From positions 34,654 through 98,653 of the forward strand of contig JBJHBJ010000010.1 of assembly GCA_050485425.1 (NCBI GenBank): a DNA stretch of 64,000 bases, read 5' to 3'. The notes under the pieces were generated by a model, which worked only from the letters and a program-made list of their open reading frames with translations, was not told the DNA's origin and ran no database searches. The position numbers and the translations under genes were made by a program. Each line of letters starts with the position of its first letter. Positions within the stretch are counted from its first letter, which is position 1. Positions 54,356 through 62,364 of this stretch are shown here, piece after piece. Source of the DNA: LSCE01 sp050485425 (GTDB taxonomy: Bacteria > Pseudomonadota > Gammaproteobacteria > Nitrococcales > Aquisalimonadaceae).

Positions 54356-54868
54356 TCAGCGTTCGGTCAACTGGACGCCTTGCGGGCGCGGGCGTCGCGT
54401 CATCCAGTAGCTTTCCGCCCAATAGCGGTTGTCCAGGTCGGAGAGCGTCACGCCGACGCTGGTGGAAGCATGCAGGAAGCGTCCGTTCTCGACGTAAATG
54501 CCCACATGGCGCTTCTTGTGGCCGGTCCGGAAGAACACCAGGTCTCCCGCTTGCATCCGCTCCCTGGGAATTGGATCGCCGAACCGGGCCTGCTGTTCCG
54601 TGGTGCGGGGCAGTTCGATGCCGAACTGCGTAATGAAGGTGTTCATCACGAAGGCGGAGCAATCGATGCCGGTGCGGCCGGTGCCGCCGATACGGTACGG
54701 TGTGCCCCGCCAGTCGGCATGCTGCGCGTACAGGGCGTCGACGATCTCGTGGTGCTGCGCTTCGCTTGCCGGTGCGGAGCGTTCGCTAACGGGGGGCTGC
54801 GGCGAAGGCGGGACGGTCGCGCAACCCGCCAGGGCCAGCGCGGCGGCCAGCGTCAGAATGCGCGTCAT
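54356..54868 (-). CDS. NlpC/P60 peptidase lipoprotein
   Basis: A 170-residue lipoprotein. The signal ends in the lipobox LALAGC, making Cys16 the expected lipidated residue. The NlpC/P60 domain follows from about 45. The catalytic cysteine is in GIDCSAFV, the histidine in KKRHVGIYVENGRFLHAS, and DLVFFRTG lies between. It would cleave the peptide stem of peptidoglycan in the periplasm, like Spr/MepS. A longer in-frame start upstream lacks a signal peptide and is rejected. Confidence 0.93.
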   Translation of the reverse strand: MTRILTLAAALALAGCATVPPSPQPPVSERSAPASEAQHHEIVDALYAQHADWRGTPYRIGGTGRTGIDCSAFVMNTFITQFGIELPRTTEQQARFGDPIPRERMQAGDLVFFRTGHKKRHVGIYVENGRFLHASTSVGVTLSDLDNRYWAESYWMTRRPRPQGVQLTER

Positions 54869-54910
54869 GTTCCGGGCTCCCTGGTGTCTGCTTATCGGCT
54901 TTTCGGACGC

Positions 54911-54968
54911 GTGTCCCCGTACAGGAACGCTGCGAACTTCTGTTTCCCTGGACAGATTGTGTCCCGCC
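54911..54968. repeat. Diverged relative of the 30281 inverted repeat
   Basis: GCTGCGAACTTCTGTT at 54929-54944 is identical to 30295-30310. The same flanks are recognisable: CCCCGTACAGGAA on the left, then GGACA and TGTCC on the right. The perfect pairing of the other copy is lost. It lies in the short gap between the peptidase and alkB genes. Confidence 0.65.
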
Positions 54969-54993
54969 ATGGCTAGGGCGTCCAGCCGGACAG

Positions 54994-55638
54994 TCAGCCG
55001 GCCTTGCGGAAGGTGAGGTTGATGCGCTGGTTGCCGGCGAAGGGATGGGAAGCCTCCCTGACCGTGAGGATGCCGTGATAACGCATCCGTGCCGTGCCGC
55101 CCCAGGCGACCACGTCGCCGTGGGCGAGCCGGACGCGCTCGGGCCGGTCGCTACGGCGTTCGCCGCCGAACTGGAAAACGGCGGGCACACCCAGGGAGAC
55201 CGAAACGATGGGGTGATCCAGGTCCCGTTCGTCCCGGTCCTGGTGCAGTCCCATCCGGGCACCTGGCTGGTAGCGGTTGATCAGGCAGGCATCGGGGACG
55301 AAGCCCGGGAAGCCGGCCCGCGCCGCGGCCGCTTCCGCCAGCGCCAGCCATGCCTCCGGGATCGCCGGCCAGGAGAGGCCGCTCTCGGGGTCCACCGGAC
55401 TGTAGCGGTAACCCTTGCGGTCGGTTACCCAGCCCAGCGCCCCGCAACTGGTCATGGCGACCGACATGCGATGGCCGCCCGGCGTACACATGTGCCGGAA
55501 CGGGGCCTGCCGGCTGATGTTTCCGATGGACCCCAGGAAATCGGCATCCCGGCCCGCGGCAAAGCCGCGGAGCAGCAGGGCGCCCGGGGCCAGTTCCAGC
55601 TCATTGTTCTCCAGCGTGTCGAACAGATCCATCGTCAT
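54994..55638 (-). CDS. alkB: Alkylated DNA repair dioxygenase
   Basis: A 214-residue 2-oxoglutarate/Fe(II) oxygenase. Iron ligands are visible as HQDRDE (His-x-Asp) and the later MRYHGIL histidine, and the 2-oxoglutarate arginines as RINLTFRKAG at the C terminus. Substrate-lid segments LINRYQPGARMGLHQD and SLGVPAVFQFGG are typical AlkB. It reverses 1-methyladenine and 3-methylcytosine lesions. Its start lies inside the end of ada (38-bp overlap), so the two are one adaptive-response unit. Confidence 0.95.
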   Translation of the reverse strand: MTMDLFDTLENNELELAPGALLLRGFAAGRDADFLGSIGNISRQAPFRHMCTPGGHRMSVAMTSCGALGWVTDRKGYRYSPVDPESGLSWPAIPEAWLALAEAAAARAGFPGFVPDACLINRYQPGARMGLHQDRDERDLDHPIVSVSLGVPAVFQFGGERRSDRPERVRLAHGDVVAWGGTARMRYHGILTVREASHPFAGNQRINLTFRKAG

Positions 55639-56467
55639 GCTGCGGGATCCCACTGCGTTCACGTTCGAGTAATGCGCGCTTGCGGGCGATCCCCCAACGG
55701 TAGCCGGAAAGTGCCCCGTCGGTGCGGACCACCCGGTGGCAGGGAATGGCCACGGCCAGCCTGTTGGCGGCACAGGCACCGGCCACCGCGCGCACCGATG
55801 CAGGCGCCCCGATGCGGCGGGCCACCTCGGTGTAACTGACCGTCGCGCCGGCCGGAATATCCCGCAAGGCCTGCCATACTCGCTGCTGGAAGGCCGTACC
55901 GCGGATGTCCAGTGGCAGGTCGAGTCCGCGTGCCGGCGCCTCGACGAAACCCACCACGGTGGCCACGAGCCGTTCGAAGGCGCTGTCGCCACCTTGCAGG
56001 CGCGCCCTGGGAAAGCGGTCCTGCAGCTCGCGTACCAGCAGTTGCGGATCGTCGCCGAGGCTGATGGCGCAAACGCCCTGCCTGCTTGCGGCGACCAGAA
56101 TGGCACCGAGGGAGCTCTGCCCGACGGCGAACAGGATGTCCTCGCCGGGGCCGCCGTCGCGATAGCGGGCGGGGCGCATGCCCAGCAGCTGCGTCGCCGC
56201 GGCATAGAACCGGCTACTGGAGCCGAAACCGGCCTGGTAGAAGGCGTCGGTCACCGAGTCGCCACGGCGTAGCTGTTCGCGGACCCGTTCGGCCCGCCGG
56301 GCGCCGGCGTAGGCGCGGGGCGTGACGCCGGTGACCTGCCTGAAGACGCGGTGGGTGTGGTAACTGCTCCAGCCGGCCAGTGCGGCAAGCTCATCCAGCG
56401 TCGGCACATGCTCCGCCTTCTCGATGTAACGGCACAGCGAGGCGACAACAGCAGCGTGTTCGGTCAT
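55601..56467 (-). CDS. Ada-like AraC regulator / O6-methylguanine methyltransferase without the N-terminal sensor domain
   Basis: A 288-residue protein. It starts directly with the AraC helix-turn-helix (LDELAALAGWSSYHTHRVFRQVTGVTPRAY, about 25-54). An RNase-H-like linker follows, then the methyltransferase domain with GTAFQQRVWQALRDIPAGATVSY and the acceptor cysteine in AIPCHRVVRTDGALSGYRWG. The N-terminal zinc domain of E. coli Ada, which senses methyl phosphotriesters, is absent. GAGGAG precedes the ATG. Upstream is a terminator that separates it from the phasin gene. Confidence 0.92.
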   Translation of the reverse strand: MTEHAAVVASLCRYIEKAEHVPTLDELAALAGWSSYHTHRVFRQVTGVTPRAYAGARRAERVREQLRRGDSVTDAFYQAGFGSSSRFYAAATQLLGMRPARYRDGGPGEDILFAVGQSSLGAILVAASRQGVCAISLGDDPQLLVRELQDRFPRARLQGGDSAFERLVATVVGFVEAPARGLDLPLDIRGTAFQQRVWQALRDIPAGATVSYTEVARRIGAPASVRAVAGACAANRLAVAIPCHRVVRTDGALSGYRWGIARKRALLERERSGIPQHDDGSVRHAGEQ

Positions 56468-56558
56468 GGCGCTCTCCTCGATACCTCAGTGCTTCCCTGG
56501 AGAACAACTTACCCCCGGAGCAGGTCTGCTGCATCCCGTTTCTTGCGCCGGAGATCCC

Positions 56559-56590
56559 AAAAAAAAACCGCGCCCGGGGGCGCGGCTTTT
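56559..56590 (-). terminator. Rho-independent terminator of the phasin gene
   Basis: CCGCGCC/GGCGCGG arms (56568-56585) form a strong stem with a short loop. On the minus strand the stem is followed by nine T residues; on the plus strand by CTTTT. It follows the phasin stop at 56626 by about 40 bp. Confidence 0.9.
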
Positions 56591-56625
56591 CATCGACAGG
56601 TGGGCACCCGTCCTGCGTTGACGGC

Positions 56626-56985
56626 TCAGGCAGCCTTGGCAGCCTTGCCGAACGCGGTCACATTTTCCTGGGCCAGCTTCTGCAGCTCGGCGCCGAAGTC
56701 CTTGCTCAGGCCGGCCAGCGTGTTGGCGTCCTGGCTCAGCTTCTCGCTGACGGTCTTGGCGGTCTTGGTCTGGCTGTCCACAAAGGACTGCAGGCTCTTG
56801 ACGTCAGTGACCTTGCTCAGCGAACGCAGCTGCTCGACGCTCAGGTCGGAGTAGGTCTTGGCAGCTTCCAGGTGATAGGCAGTCAGCTTGGCGAAATAGT
56901 CCACGTACAGGCCGCTCACCTTGCGGCTCGGGGCGATGAACTGTTCCAGCTGGCTGTTGGCTTGCTTGATGATATCGTCGTACAT
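56626..56985 (-). CDS. Phasin (PHA granule-associated protein)
   Basis: A 119-residue all-helical protein. It starts MYDDIIKQANSQLEQFIAPSRKVSGLYVDYFAKL and continues with TAYHLEAAKTYSDLSVEQLRSLSKV, the Phasin_2 pattern. The tail is Ala/Lys-rich (KAAKAA). It would coat polyhydroxyalkanoate granules. GGAGGT seven bases before the ATG, a good promoter candidate and a strong terminator suggest high, independent expression. No pha synthesis gene is adjacent, but the thiolase at 9350 could supply precursor. Confidence 0.88.
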   Translation of the reverse strand: MYDDIIKQANSQLEQFIAPSRKVSGLYVDYFAKLTAYHLEAAKTYSDLSVEQLRSLSKVTDVKSLQSFVDSQTKTAKTVSEKLSQDANTLAGLSKDFGAELQKLAQENVTAFGKAAKAA

Positions 56986-57040
56986 GTTGAATACCTCCGT
57001 TGAGGAAATGTCTGGCAGGGTCTGCTCCCTGTTGCGGTGC

Positions 57041-57069
57041 AACATAACATCGAATTTTGTGCATTGCAA
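57041..57069 (-). promoter_or_regulatory. Candidate phasin promoter
   Basis: On the minus strand, TTGCAA (57064-57069) is followed after 17 bp by TATGTT (57041-57046), about 55 bp before the phasin ATG. The region is AT-rich compared with its surroundings. Confidence 0.55.
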
Positions 57070-57196
57070 TATTTCGTGCCGGGCCGAATTTCCCGTTGTG
57101 GGTCAGTCACTGACATGCCTGTTCGGAGGGATGCGAAATGCCGCAGGATCTGGTCCGGCTGACCGCCTCCAGACGCGCGCGTGGGATTCCTGGGGC

Positions 57197-57808
57197 TCAG
57201 AATCGGAAGTTCACGCCCGCATGTACGGCGCGCTGGTTCTTGCTCTCGGCGGTGACGGTTGTGGTGCCGTCGCTGAACTGTTCCTCGAAATCGGCAAACA
57301 GGAAGCGGTAGCCGATTTCCACCTGGATCAGCTCGGTCACCTCGATCAGCCCGCCGGCCCGAACCCCGGCGAGCCAACTGCCGGTGTGGGTGCCCTTGGC
57401 GCCGAAATCGCTGTCGCCGCCGAGCACGTCGTTCCTGCGCCAGCGCATGCGTCCCCAGCCCGCCGCGATACCCACGTATCCGCTGAAGATCTCCCCGCCC
57501 GGGATCACGTAATCGAGGAATGCGGTGCCGTACCAGGCCTCGGCCTCGTCGTAGTTCACCCGCATGAGATCCACGCCATAGCGGGCTGGCCGGCCGTAGC
57601 GGCCAATGCGCAGCACCGGCGTGTCGGACAGGGAGTTGATATTGCCGCCGGCTTCCCCGTCCGCCCGGAAACGGCTCTGCGAGGTGGCGCCGCCGATGCC
57701 AATGAACATGCGGCGCTCAGCCTCGAAGGCGACGGCACGGTCGAATGGTTGCGCCGCGGCCGGCAGAGGCAGCAGCAACAGCACGGGCAGCAGCCATGAA
57801 TAACGCAT
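57197..57808 (-). CDS. Outer-membrane beta-barrel protein (unknown)
   Basis: A 203-residue exported protein. The signal peptide is residues 1-20 (LLPVLLLLPLPAAA). The mature part is rich in Gly, Tyr, Trp and Arg in a beta-strand pattern and ends in HAGVNFRF, a typical barrel C terminus. No family is recognised beyond a small porin-like barrel. AGGA precedes the ATG at 57808; an in-frame TTG directly before is ignored. Confidence 0.8.
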   Translation of the reverse strand: MRYSWLLPVLLLLPLPAAAQPFDRAVAFEAERRMFIGIGGATSQSRFRADGEAGGNINSLSDTPVLRIGRYGRPARYGVDLMRVNYDEAEAWYGTAFLDYVIPGGEIFSGYVGIAAGWGRMRWRRNDVLGGDSDFGAKGTHTGSWLAGVRAGGLIEVTELIQVEIGYRFLFADFEEQFSDGTTTVTAESKNQRAVHAGVNFRF

Positions 57809-58021
57809 CAATGCATTCCTGAACCAGTCTGTGGACTGGGGTCATAATGCCAGCTATGGCGTCTTCCCGTCTCCCGGCAATCAAAAACCCCTTATTACTG
57901 GTACGTATCGAACCCTGGTTCAAGCAGCGCGGACTGGAAAACCCGCGTGGAACGCATGCCCGCCAGCCTCGACTAATCGTAGCGCACCCAGTGCGTGGCA
58001 ATGTGCATGGGGCTCTGTTCC

Positions 58022-58129
58022 GGTCGGGGGTGGGAACATGCCTGCGGACACGCCGTAAATACATCCCTGTAGGCTTGTCGGCCGGGTCCCTCCGGCCGAC
58101 AGTCCGCAGGCATGTTCCCACCCCCGACC
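58022..58129 (+). repeat. Cloverleaf hairpin repeat, copy H (left half of composite 2)
   Basis: Outer arms 58022-58048 and 58103-58129 are perfectly complementary over 27 bp. Core: CACGCCGTAAA, TACA-TCCC-TGTA, and TGTCGGCCGG-GTCCCT-CCGGCCGACA. A GTAGGGTG-like unit (here CATGGGGTGGATGG) starts 34 bp downstream. It lies in the 637-bp gap 57809-58445, which holds no convincing gene. Confidence 0.93.
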
Positions 58130-58238
58130 TTACCCCGATGACTGCCGCAAGAGGTGGCTCCGGCATGGGGTGGATGGAGGCGAAGCCGATATCCACCAAT
58201 CCGGCCAAAGGCCGGATACCGCAGTGCCACCGCCACTA

Positions 58239-58348
58239 GGCCTCCGGCGGGAGGTTTGCTTCCGGACTGTCGGCGAGAGGGATCTCGCCGACAAGCCTAC
58301 AGGGATGTATTTACGGCGTGTCCGGAAGCAAACCTCCCGCCGGAGGCC
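58239..58348 (-). repeat. Cloverleaf hairpin repeat, copy I (right half of composite 2)
   Basis: Outer arms 58239-58266 and 58321-58348 are perfectly complementary over 28 bp. The arm sequence is close to copy E, while the inner hairpin TGTCGGCGAG/CTCGCCGACA is that of copy A. The spacer from copy H is 109 bp, against 108 in composite 1, and has the same motif order. Confidence 0.93.
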
Positions 58349-58445
58349 GGAACAGAACTCCAATGCACATTGCCACGCACCGAGTGCGCTACGTACGCCT
58401 AAGGAGCCTCTGATCTATTCCCGTGGGGAATGCGGCGCGTCGACA

Positions 58446-58895
58446 CTAGCAGCGCCCCTGCCTTGCCAGGCCGGGCGGGCAGCTACCCCGGCGCGGGGCG
58501 GTCTGGTGGTAATGGTAGTGGTAATGCTGCTGTGCCCGGTTCCGCGACCGCGGCTTGAAGCGCGGATCGTGGTGACGGGAATGGTGCCGGTAGTGCCTCG
58601 GCGGCGCATGGTAGTGGGAGTGATAATGGGTGCGGCTTTTCGGCCGGCTGTGGTAATGCGTGACGTGGCGGCTGCCGGAGGGCCGGTCGGTGGCGATGGC
58701 GGTGCCGGTCAGGCCACCCAGGGCGCCACCGATCATGGCGCCATCGCGGCCGCCGAACTCCGCGCCCAGGTAACCGCCCACGGCCCCGCCGATGGCCCCG
58801 CCGATCAGCGCGCGCTCGGATAGCCGGCTGTCGGCCATGGCCATGCCGGGCAGCAGCAGGGTCAACCCCAACAGACTCGCGGTGAGACGTTTCAT
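58446..58895 (-). CDS. Glycine-zipper protein with a His/Arg-rich tail
   Basis: A 149-residue exported protein. A signal peptide (1-21, ending AMA) is followed by a glycine-zipper 2TM domain (ALIGGAIGGAVGGYLGAEFGG and DGAMIGGALGGLTGTA, about 29-66). The tail from about 75 to 140 is dominated by His, Tyr and Arg, with repeated HYH and YHYH motifs that look able to bind metal. AAGGAG precedes the ATG. Glycine-zipper proteins usually insert in the outer membrane or periplasm; the tail's role is unknown. Confidence 0.85.
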   Translation of the reverse strand: MKRLTASLLGLTLLLPGMAMADSRLSERALIGGAIGGAVGGYLGAEFGGRDGAMIGGALGGLTGTAIATDRPSGSRHVTHYHSRPKSRTHYHSHYHAPPRHYRHHSRHHDPRFKPRSRNRAQQHYHYHYHQTAPRRGSCPPGLARQGRC

Positions 58896-59111
58896 GGCGG
58901 CACTCCTTTGTTGGTTGGTGCAGCCAGTGTGTGCGGAACAGCCTGAACGCAGGCTGAACCGGTCGCCGAAGAAAAAGGCGACACCCTGCTGCCTGGCTTT
59001 GGCAGCGTTACCGGAGGCTATGTGATCAGCCCGGAATCCCGGGACTGCGTTTACGACAAGAGCGACCAGGAGGCGGTGGGCCTGCGCCCCGGTCCGGGGG
59101 GACGGGACACT

Positions 59112-59134
59112 GGGGAATTAATCACCGCTTCCCT
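59112..59134 (+). repeat. Dispersed motif at the pirin gene end
   Basis: This 23-bp stretch matches 30253-30275 at 19 positions, including GGGGAATT and TTCCCT at its two ends. It runs into the pirin stop codon (59133-59135, minus strand). GGGACAC lies just upstream at 59104. Confidence 0.55.
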
Positions 59135-59975
59135 AGGGGATGCGGCCGAACCTGCCTGCCTTGTAGTCGGCCTGAAAGGCCCTGATGGCGTCCAGGCTTG
59201 CCAGCGCGCAGTTGTCCCGGACCACGGGCCGCGGGTCCAGGGGTTCGCCACCCAGCAGCAGTATCCGGGTCGGCACCGTGGTCTGCAGCCGTACGTATTC
59301 CTCCTGGGGCAGCCGCATCAACTCGCAGGGCTCGGCGGCGCCGTCCACACCCGCCGCGGTCACCTCTCCTTCGATGACATAGATGGCCAGTTCGAAGGCG
59401 GGGGAGACGTCCAGCGACAGGCTGCTGCCGGCCGCCATATCCAGATCGGCGTAGAGCAATGGCGAATGGGTCAGCACCGGCGATGTCCGGTCGGAGAGAT
59501 GACCGGCCAGCAGACGGATATGTGCGCCACCGTCTTCCCAGTGCGGCAGCGAATGCGCGGGATGATGGACGAAGGCCGGTGAAACATCCCGTTGTTCCTC
59601 GGGCAGTGCCACCCATACCTGGGCCAGATGCAGGGGCTGGTCGCTCTGCACTGCGGAGGCGCGGCCGTCTTCGATGTGAGCGATGCCGCGGCCCGCGGTC
59701 ATCCAGTTGACGTCGCCGGGCCGTATCTCCTGCCGTGAGCCCAGGCTGTCCCGGTGCAGCAGAGCCCCGGACAGCAGGTAGGTCACCGTTTCCAGCCCGG
59801 CATGGGCATGGGGAGGTACGTACAGTTCCTGGCCGGCCGGCATGTCATCGGGGCTGAGGTGGTCGAGGAACACGAAGGGACCGACCATCCTGCAGTGATG
59901 GCGGGGAAGTACCCTGCGTACGTGGATCTCGTCCACGAGGTGCTGCCTGCGGGCAGCCAAGACGGATTCATTCAT
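59133..59975 (-). CDS. Pirin-family cupin protein
   Basis: A 280-residue bicupin. The N-terminal metal site is visible as PPHAHAGLETVTYLLSG (His-x-His) with GRGIAHIE supplying the later His and Glu. HHCRMVGPFVFLDHLSPDDMPAG at the start and the C-terminal RILLLGGEPLDPRP are family landmarks. Bacterial pirins include quercetin dioxygenases and regulators; which applies is unclear. The ribosome site is weak. Confidence 0.92.
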   Translation of the reverse strand: MNESVLAARRQHLVDEIHVRRVLPRHHCRMVGPFVFLDHLSPDDMPAGQELYVPPHAHAGLETVTYLLSGALLHRDSLGSRQEIRPGDVNWMTAGRGIAHIEDGRASAVQSDQPLHLAQVWVALPEEQRDVSPAFVHHPAHSLPHWEDGGAHIRLLAGHLSDRTSPVLTHSPLLYADLDMAAGSSLSLDVSPAFELAIYVIEGEVTAAGVDGAAEPCELMRLPQEEYVRLQTTVPTRILLLGGEPLDPRPVVRDNCALASLDAIRAFQADYKAGRFGRIP

Positions 59976-60057
59976 GGCAATTCATCGTTCCGGTTCGGTG
60001 CATCCAGTATGGAACACCATTCGGAATGCAGCGACCCCGGACGCGATGACTGGGCTC

Positions 60058-60438
60058 TCAGCGCTTGAACAGCACCAGGGCCTCGCCACTGCAGATCAGC
60101 CGGCCATCCTCGCCCAGGCAGCGGGTTTCCAGGTTCACCAGGGCTTTCTCGGGCCGCAGCCGGCTGATTGTCACCCTGGCGGTGAGTTCCTCGCCGACCT
60201 GGCCCTGATCGTGGAACTGCATCTGCTGCTTCAGGTAATTGGTCCCATGTCCGGGCACCTCTTCCCCCAGCAGGTAGGAGAACAGTGCCGCGATCAGCGG
60301 TTCCGGCACCCGACCGTCCGGTTCCGGGGCCTGGGCGATGGCCGCCCATTGCAGCAGGTCGGCGGTGCGGTAGCGGCGGCTGGTGCTGGCGCTGTCGCCG
60401 ACCGTGAGCTGGGAGAACCGTGTGCTGCGGTCGTTCAT
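60058..60438 (-). CDS. Hotdog-fold MaoC-like protein lacking the catalytic motif
   Basis: A 126-residue protein of the MaoC/hotdog type. The central helix EPLIAALFSYLLGEEVPGHGTNYLKQQMQF and the strands that follow (GEELTARVTISRLRPEKALVNLETRC) are conserved, but the hydratase D-x5-N-P-x-H motif is missing (QAPEPDGRVPEP instead). It probably pairs with the intact MaoC protein encoded by the overlapping upstream gene (ATGA, four bases). A non-catalytic or thioesterase role is possible. GGAG lies nine to ten bases before the ATG. Confidence 0.8.
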   Translation of the reverse strand: MNDRSTRFSQLTVGDSASTSRRYRTADLLQWAAIAQAPEPDGRVPEPLIAALFSYLLGEEVPGHGTNYLKQQMQFHDQGQVGEELTARVTISRLRPEKALVNLETRCLGEDGRLICSGEALVLFKR

Positions 60439-60833
60439 GCGGGATGCTCCGGCAGTTGGATCACGCATTCGCCGATCAGGCCATGGCGCAGGTCCGGCTT
60501 GATCACCCGGGTCGCCAGGCGCAGGGTCTGGTCGTCGGCCGCGCCCAGCGGCTCCAGCACCAGCGTCACCGTTTCGTCGGCGTAGGTGGGAGCCTCGAAC
60601 ATGAGTTCCTGGCTCAGCAGCAGGGAGTCCGGATAATGCCGGGCGATCATGCCGCGGATGGCGCTGAACAGCATCATGCCGTGGGCTACCGTGGCGCCGA
60701 AGGCGGTGCCGGCGGCAAAGGCCGGATCCACGTGAATGGGGTTGTGATCCCCGGACAGCTCCGCAAAGGCGTCGAATTCCGTCTGCGTGAAGGCGCGCTG
60801 TTCCTCGATGCGCTGGTATTGCTCAGCCGGCAT
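60435..60833 (-). CDS. MaoC-like (R)-specific enoyl-CoA hydratase
   Basis: A 132-residue hotdog protein with the hydratase motif intact: AELSGDHNPIHVDPAFA, where Asp and His form the catalytic pair, followed by VAHGMMLFSAIRGMI. The C-terminal strands (ETVTLVLEPLGAADDQTLRLATRVI) are usual. It hydrates trans-2-enoyl-CoA to the R-3-hydroxyacyl form. It overlaps the ligase gene upstream by 11 bases and the second hotdog gene downstream by four. Confidence 0.88.
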   Translation of the reverse strand: MPAEQYQRIEEQRAFTQTEFDAFAELSGDHNPIHVDPAFAAGTAFGATVAHGMMLFSAIRGMIARHYPDSLLLSQELMFEAPTYADETVTLVLEPLGAADDQTLRLATRVIKPDLRHGLIGECVIQLPEHPA

Positions 60834-62340
60834 TGCGCAGCTCTCCCTTCTGGATCTTGCCCAGGGCGTTGCGGGGCAGCGCATCCACCCACTGGAAATA
60901 CACCGGCACCTTGTAGCCGGCGAGTTTCTCGCGGCAGTAGGCCTTGAGCTCGGCGTCCTCCGTCTTCCGACCGTCTGCCTTGCCCACCAGGAAGGCCTTG
61001 CCCACTTCCCCCCAGCGCTCGTCGGGTACTCCCACCACGGCCACTTCGGATACGGCCGGGTGGCATTGCAGTACCTGCTCCACCTCGGCGGGATAGACGT
61101 TTTCTCCGCCGGAAATGTACATGTCCTTCCAGCGGTCGACGATGTAGTAGTAACCGTCCTCGTCGCAGCGGGCGACATCGCCGCTGTGCAGCCAGCCTTC
61201 AGGCTCGATGGCCTCGCTGGTGGCATCGGGCCGGTTCCAGTAGCCCGGGGTGATGCCGGGGCCCCGGACCAGCAACTCGCCGGCTTCGCCGGTAGGCAGA
61301 TCGCGGCCCTGCATGTCGGCGATGCGGACTTCCGCCAGCAACTGCGGCCGCCCGACCGAGCCGGCCTTCTCCAGCACGTGCTCCAGATCGGTGAGAAACA
61401 CCGTGGGGCCGGTTTCCGTCATGCCGAAGCCGGTACGGATGGGGATGCCGGCCTCCAGGTACTTCTCAGCCACGGGCAGCGGCAGTGCCGCACCGCCGCA
61501 GCCCCAGGAGCGCACGTCTTTCAGCTTCGCGGCGTCGAATTCCGGGTGATCCAGCAGCATCTGGTAGACCGCCGGCACGCCGAAGAACACCGTGCAGCGT
61601 TGCTCCAGCGCCTGCAACGCCTGGACCGGATCGAAACTGCGTTGCACCAGCACCGAGCCGCCGACCAGCAGCACCGCGGTGCAGTACAGGTTGATGCCGC
61701 CGGTGTGGAACATGGGAAGGACGTTCAGGAACACGTCGTCCTGGCGCAGTTCCACCGGCAGGCCGATGTTCATGTAATTGGCGAGCATCATCCGGAAGGT
61801 CTGGATCACGCCCTTGGGCCGGCCGGTGGTGCCGGAGGTATAGAGCAGATACCAGGTCTCGTCCGGGCTGCGTTCGGAGTGGGGTGTCAGGTCCGGACTT
61901 ACCGCGGCCAGGTCGGTGTTGTAGTCCCGGGCCGTGTCGGTGGCCGTGTCCAGCGCGATCAGCCGCAAGCCGGGGAAGTTGTGCGCGAGTTCGCCGACGG
62001 CGTCGCTGAACTCGTCCCCATAGATCAATGCGCCGGGCTCGCAGTCCTCGATCAGTCCGGTGAGTTCGGCCACCGCCAGTCGCCAGTTCAGCGGCACCAG
62101 GATCAGGCCGGCTTTCGCGCAGCCGAACAGCATGGCGAAGAATTCGGCGCGGTTCTGGCCCAGGTAGGCGAGGCGGTCGCCTTCCTTCAGTCCCCAGTGC
62201 GTGCGGGCGGCTGCGGCCAGGCGCGCGGCGCGCTCGTTGAGCTGCGCGTAGTCGTAACGGGTGCCGTCGGCCAGGTCTTCCACCGCCGGCCGTTCCGGCG
62301 TCACCCGGGCCCGGTGGGCCAGCAGATCGAACATCTGCAT
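60823..62340 (-). CDS. Acyl-CoA synthetase (fatty-acid/aryl CoA ligase family)
   Basis: A 505-residue adenylate-forming enzyme. The ATP loop is LLYTSGTTGRPKGVIQT (about 168-184), the adenine motif GFGMTETGPTVF and the hinge WLHSGDVARCDEDGYYYIVDRWKDMYISGGENVYPAEVE. The catalytic lysine is in PRNALGKIQKGEL at the C terminus. It would make the CoA ester that the following MaoC and the preceding crotonase process. GGAGGAG lies six bases before the ATG. The chain type is not predictable. Confidence 0.93.
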   Translation of the reverse strand: MQMFDLLAHRARVTPERPAVEDLADGTRYDYAQLNERAARLAAAARTHWGLKEGDRLAYLGQNRAEFFAMLFGCAKAGLILVPLNWRLAVAELTGLIEDCEPGALIYGDEFSDAVGELAHNFPGLRLIALDTATDTARDYNTDLAAVSPDLTPHSERSPDETWYLLYTSGTTGRPKGVIQTFRMMLANYMNIGLPVELRQDDVFLNVLPMFHTGGINLYCTAVLLVGGSVLVQRSFDPVQALQALEQRCTVFFGVPAVYQMLLDHPEFDAAKLKDVRSWGCGGAALPLPVAEKYLEAGIPIRTGFGMTETGPTVFLTDLEHVLEKAGSVGRPQLLAEVRIADMQGRDLPTGEAGELLVRGPGITPGYWNRPDATSEAIEPEGWLHSGDVARCDEDGYYYIVDRWKDMYISGGENVYPAEVEQVLQCHPAVSEVAVVGVPDERWGEVGKAFLVGKADGRKTEDAELKAYCREKLAGYKVPVYFQWVDALPRNALGKIQKGELRNAG

Positions 62341-62364
62341 CTGTGCTCCTCCTGCCTCTCTGTG

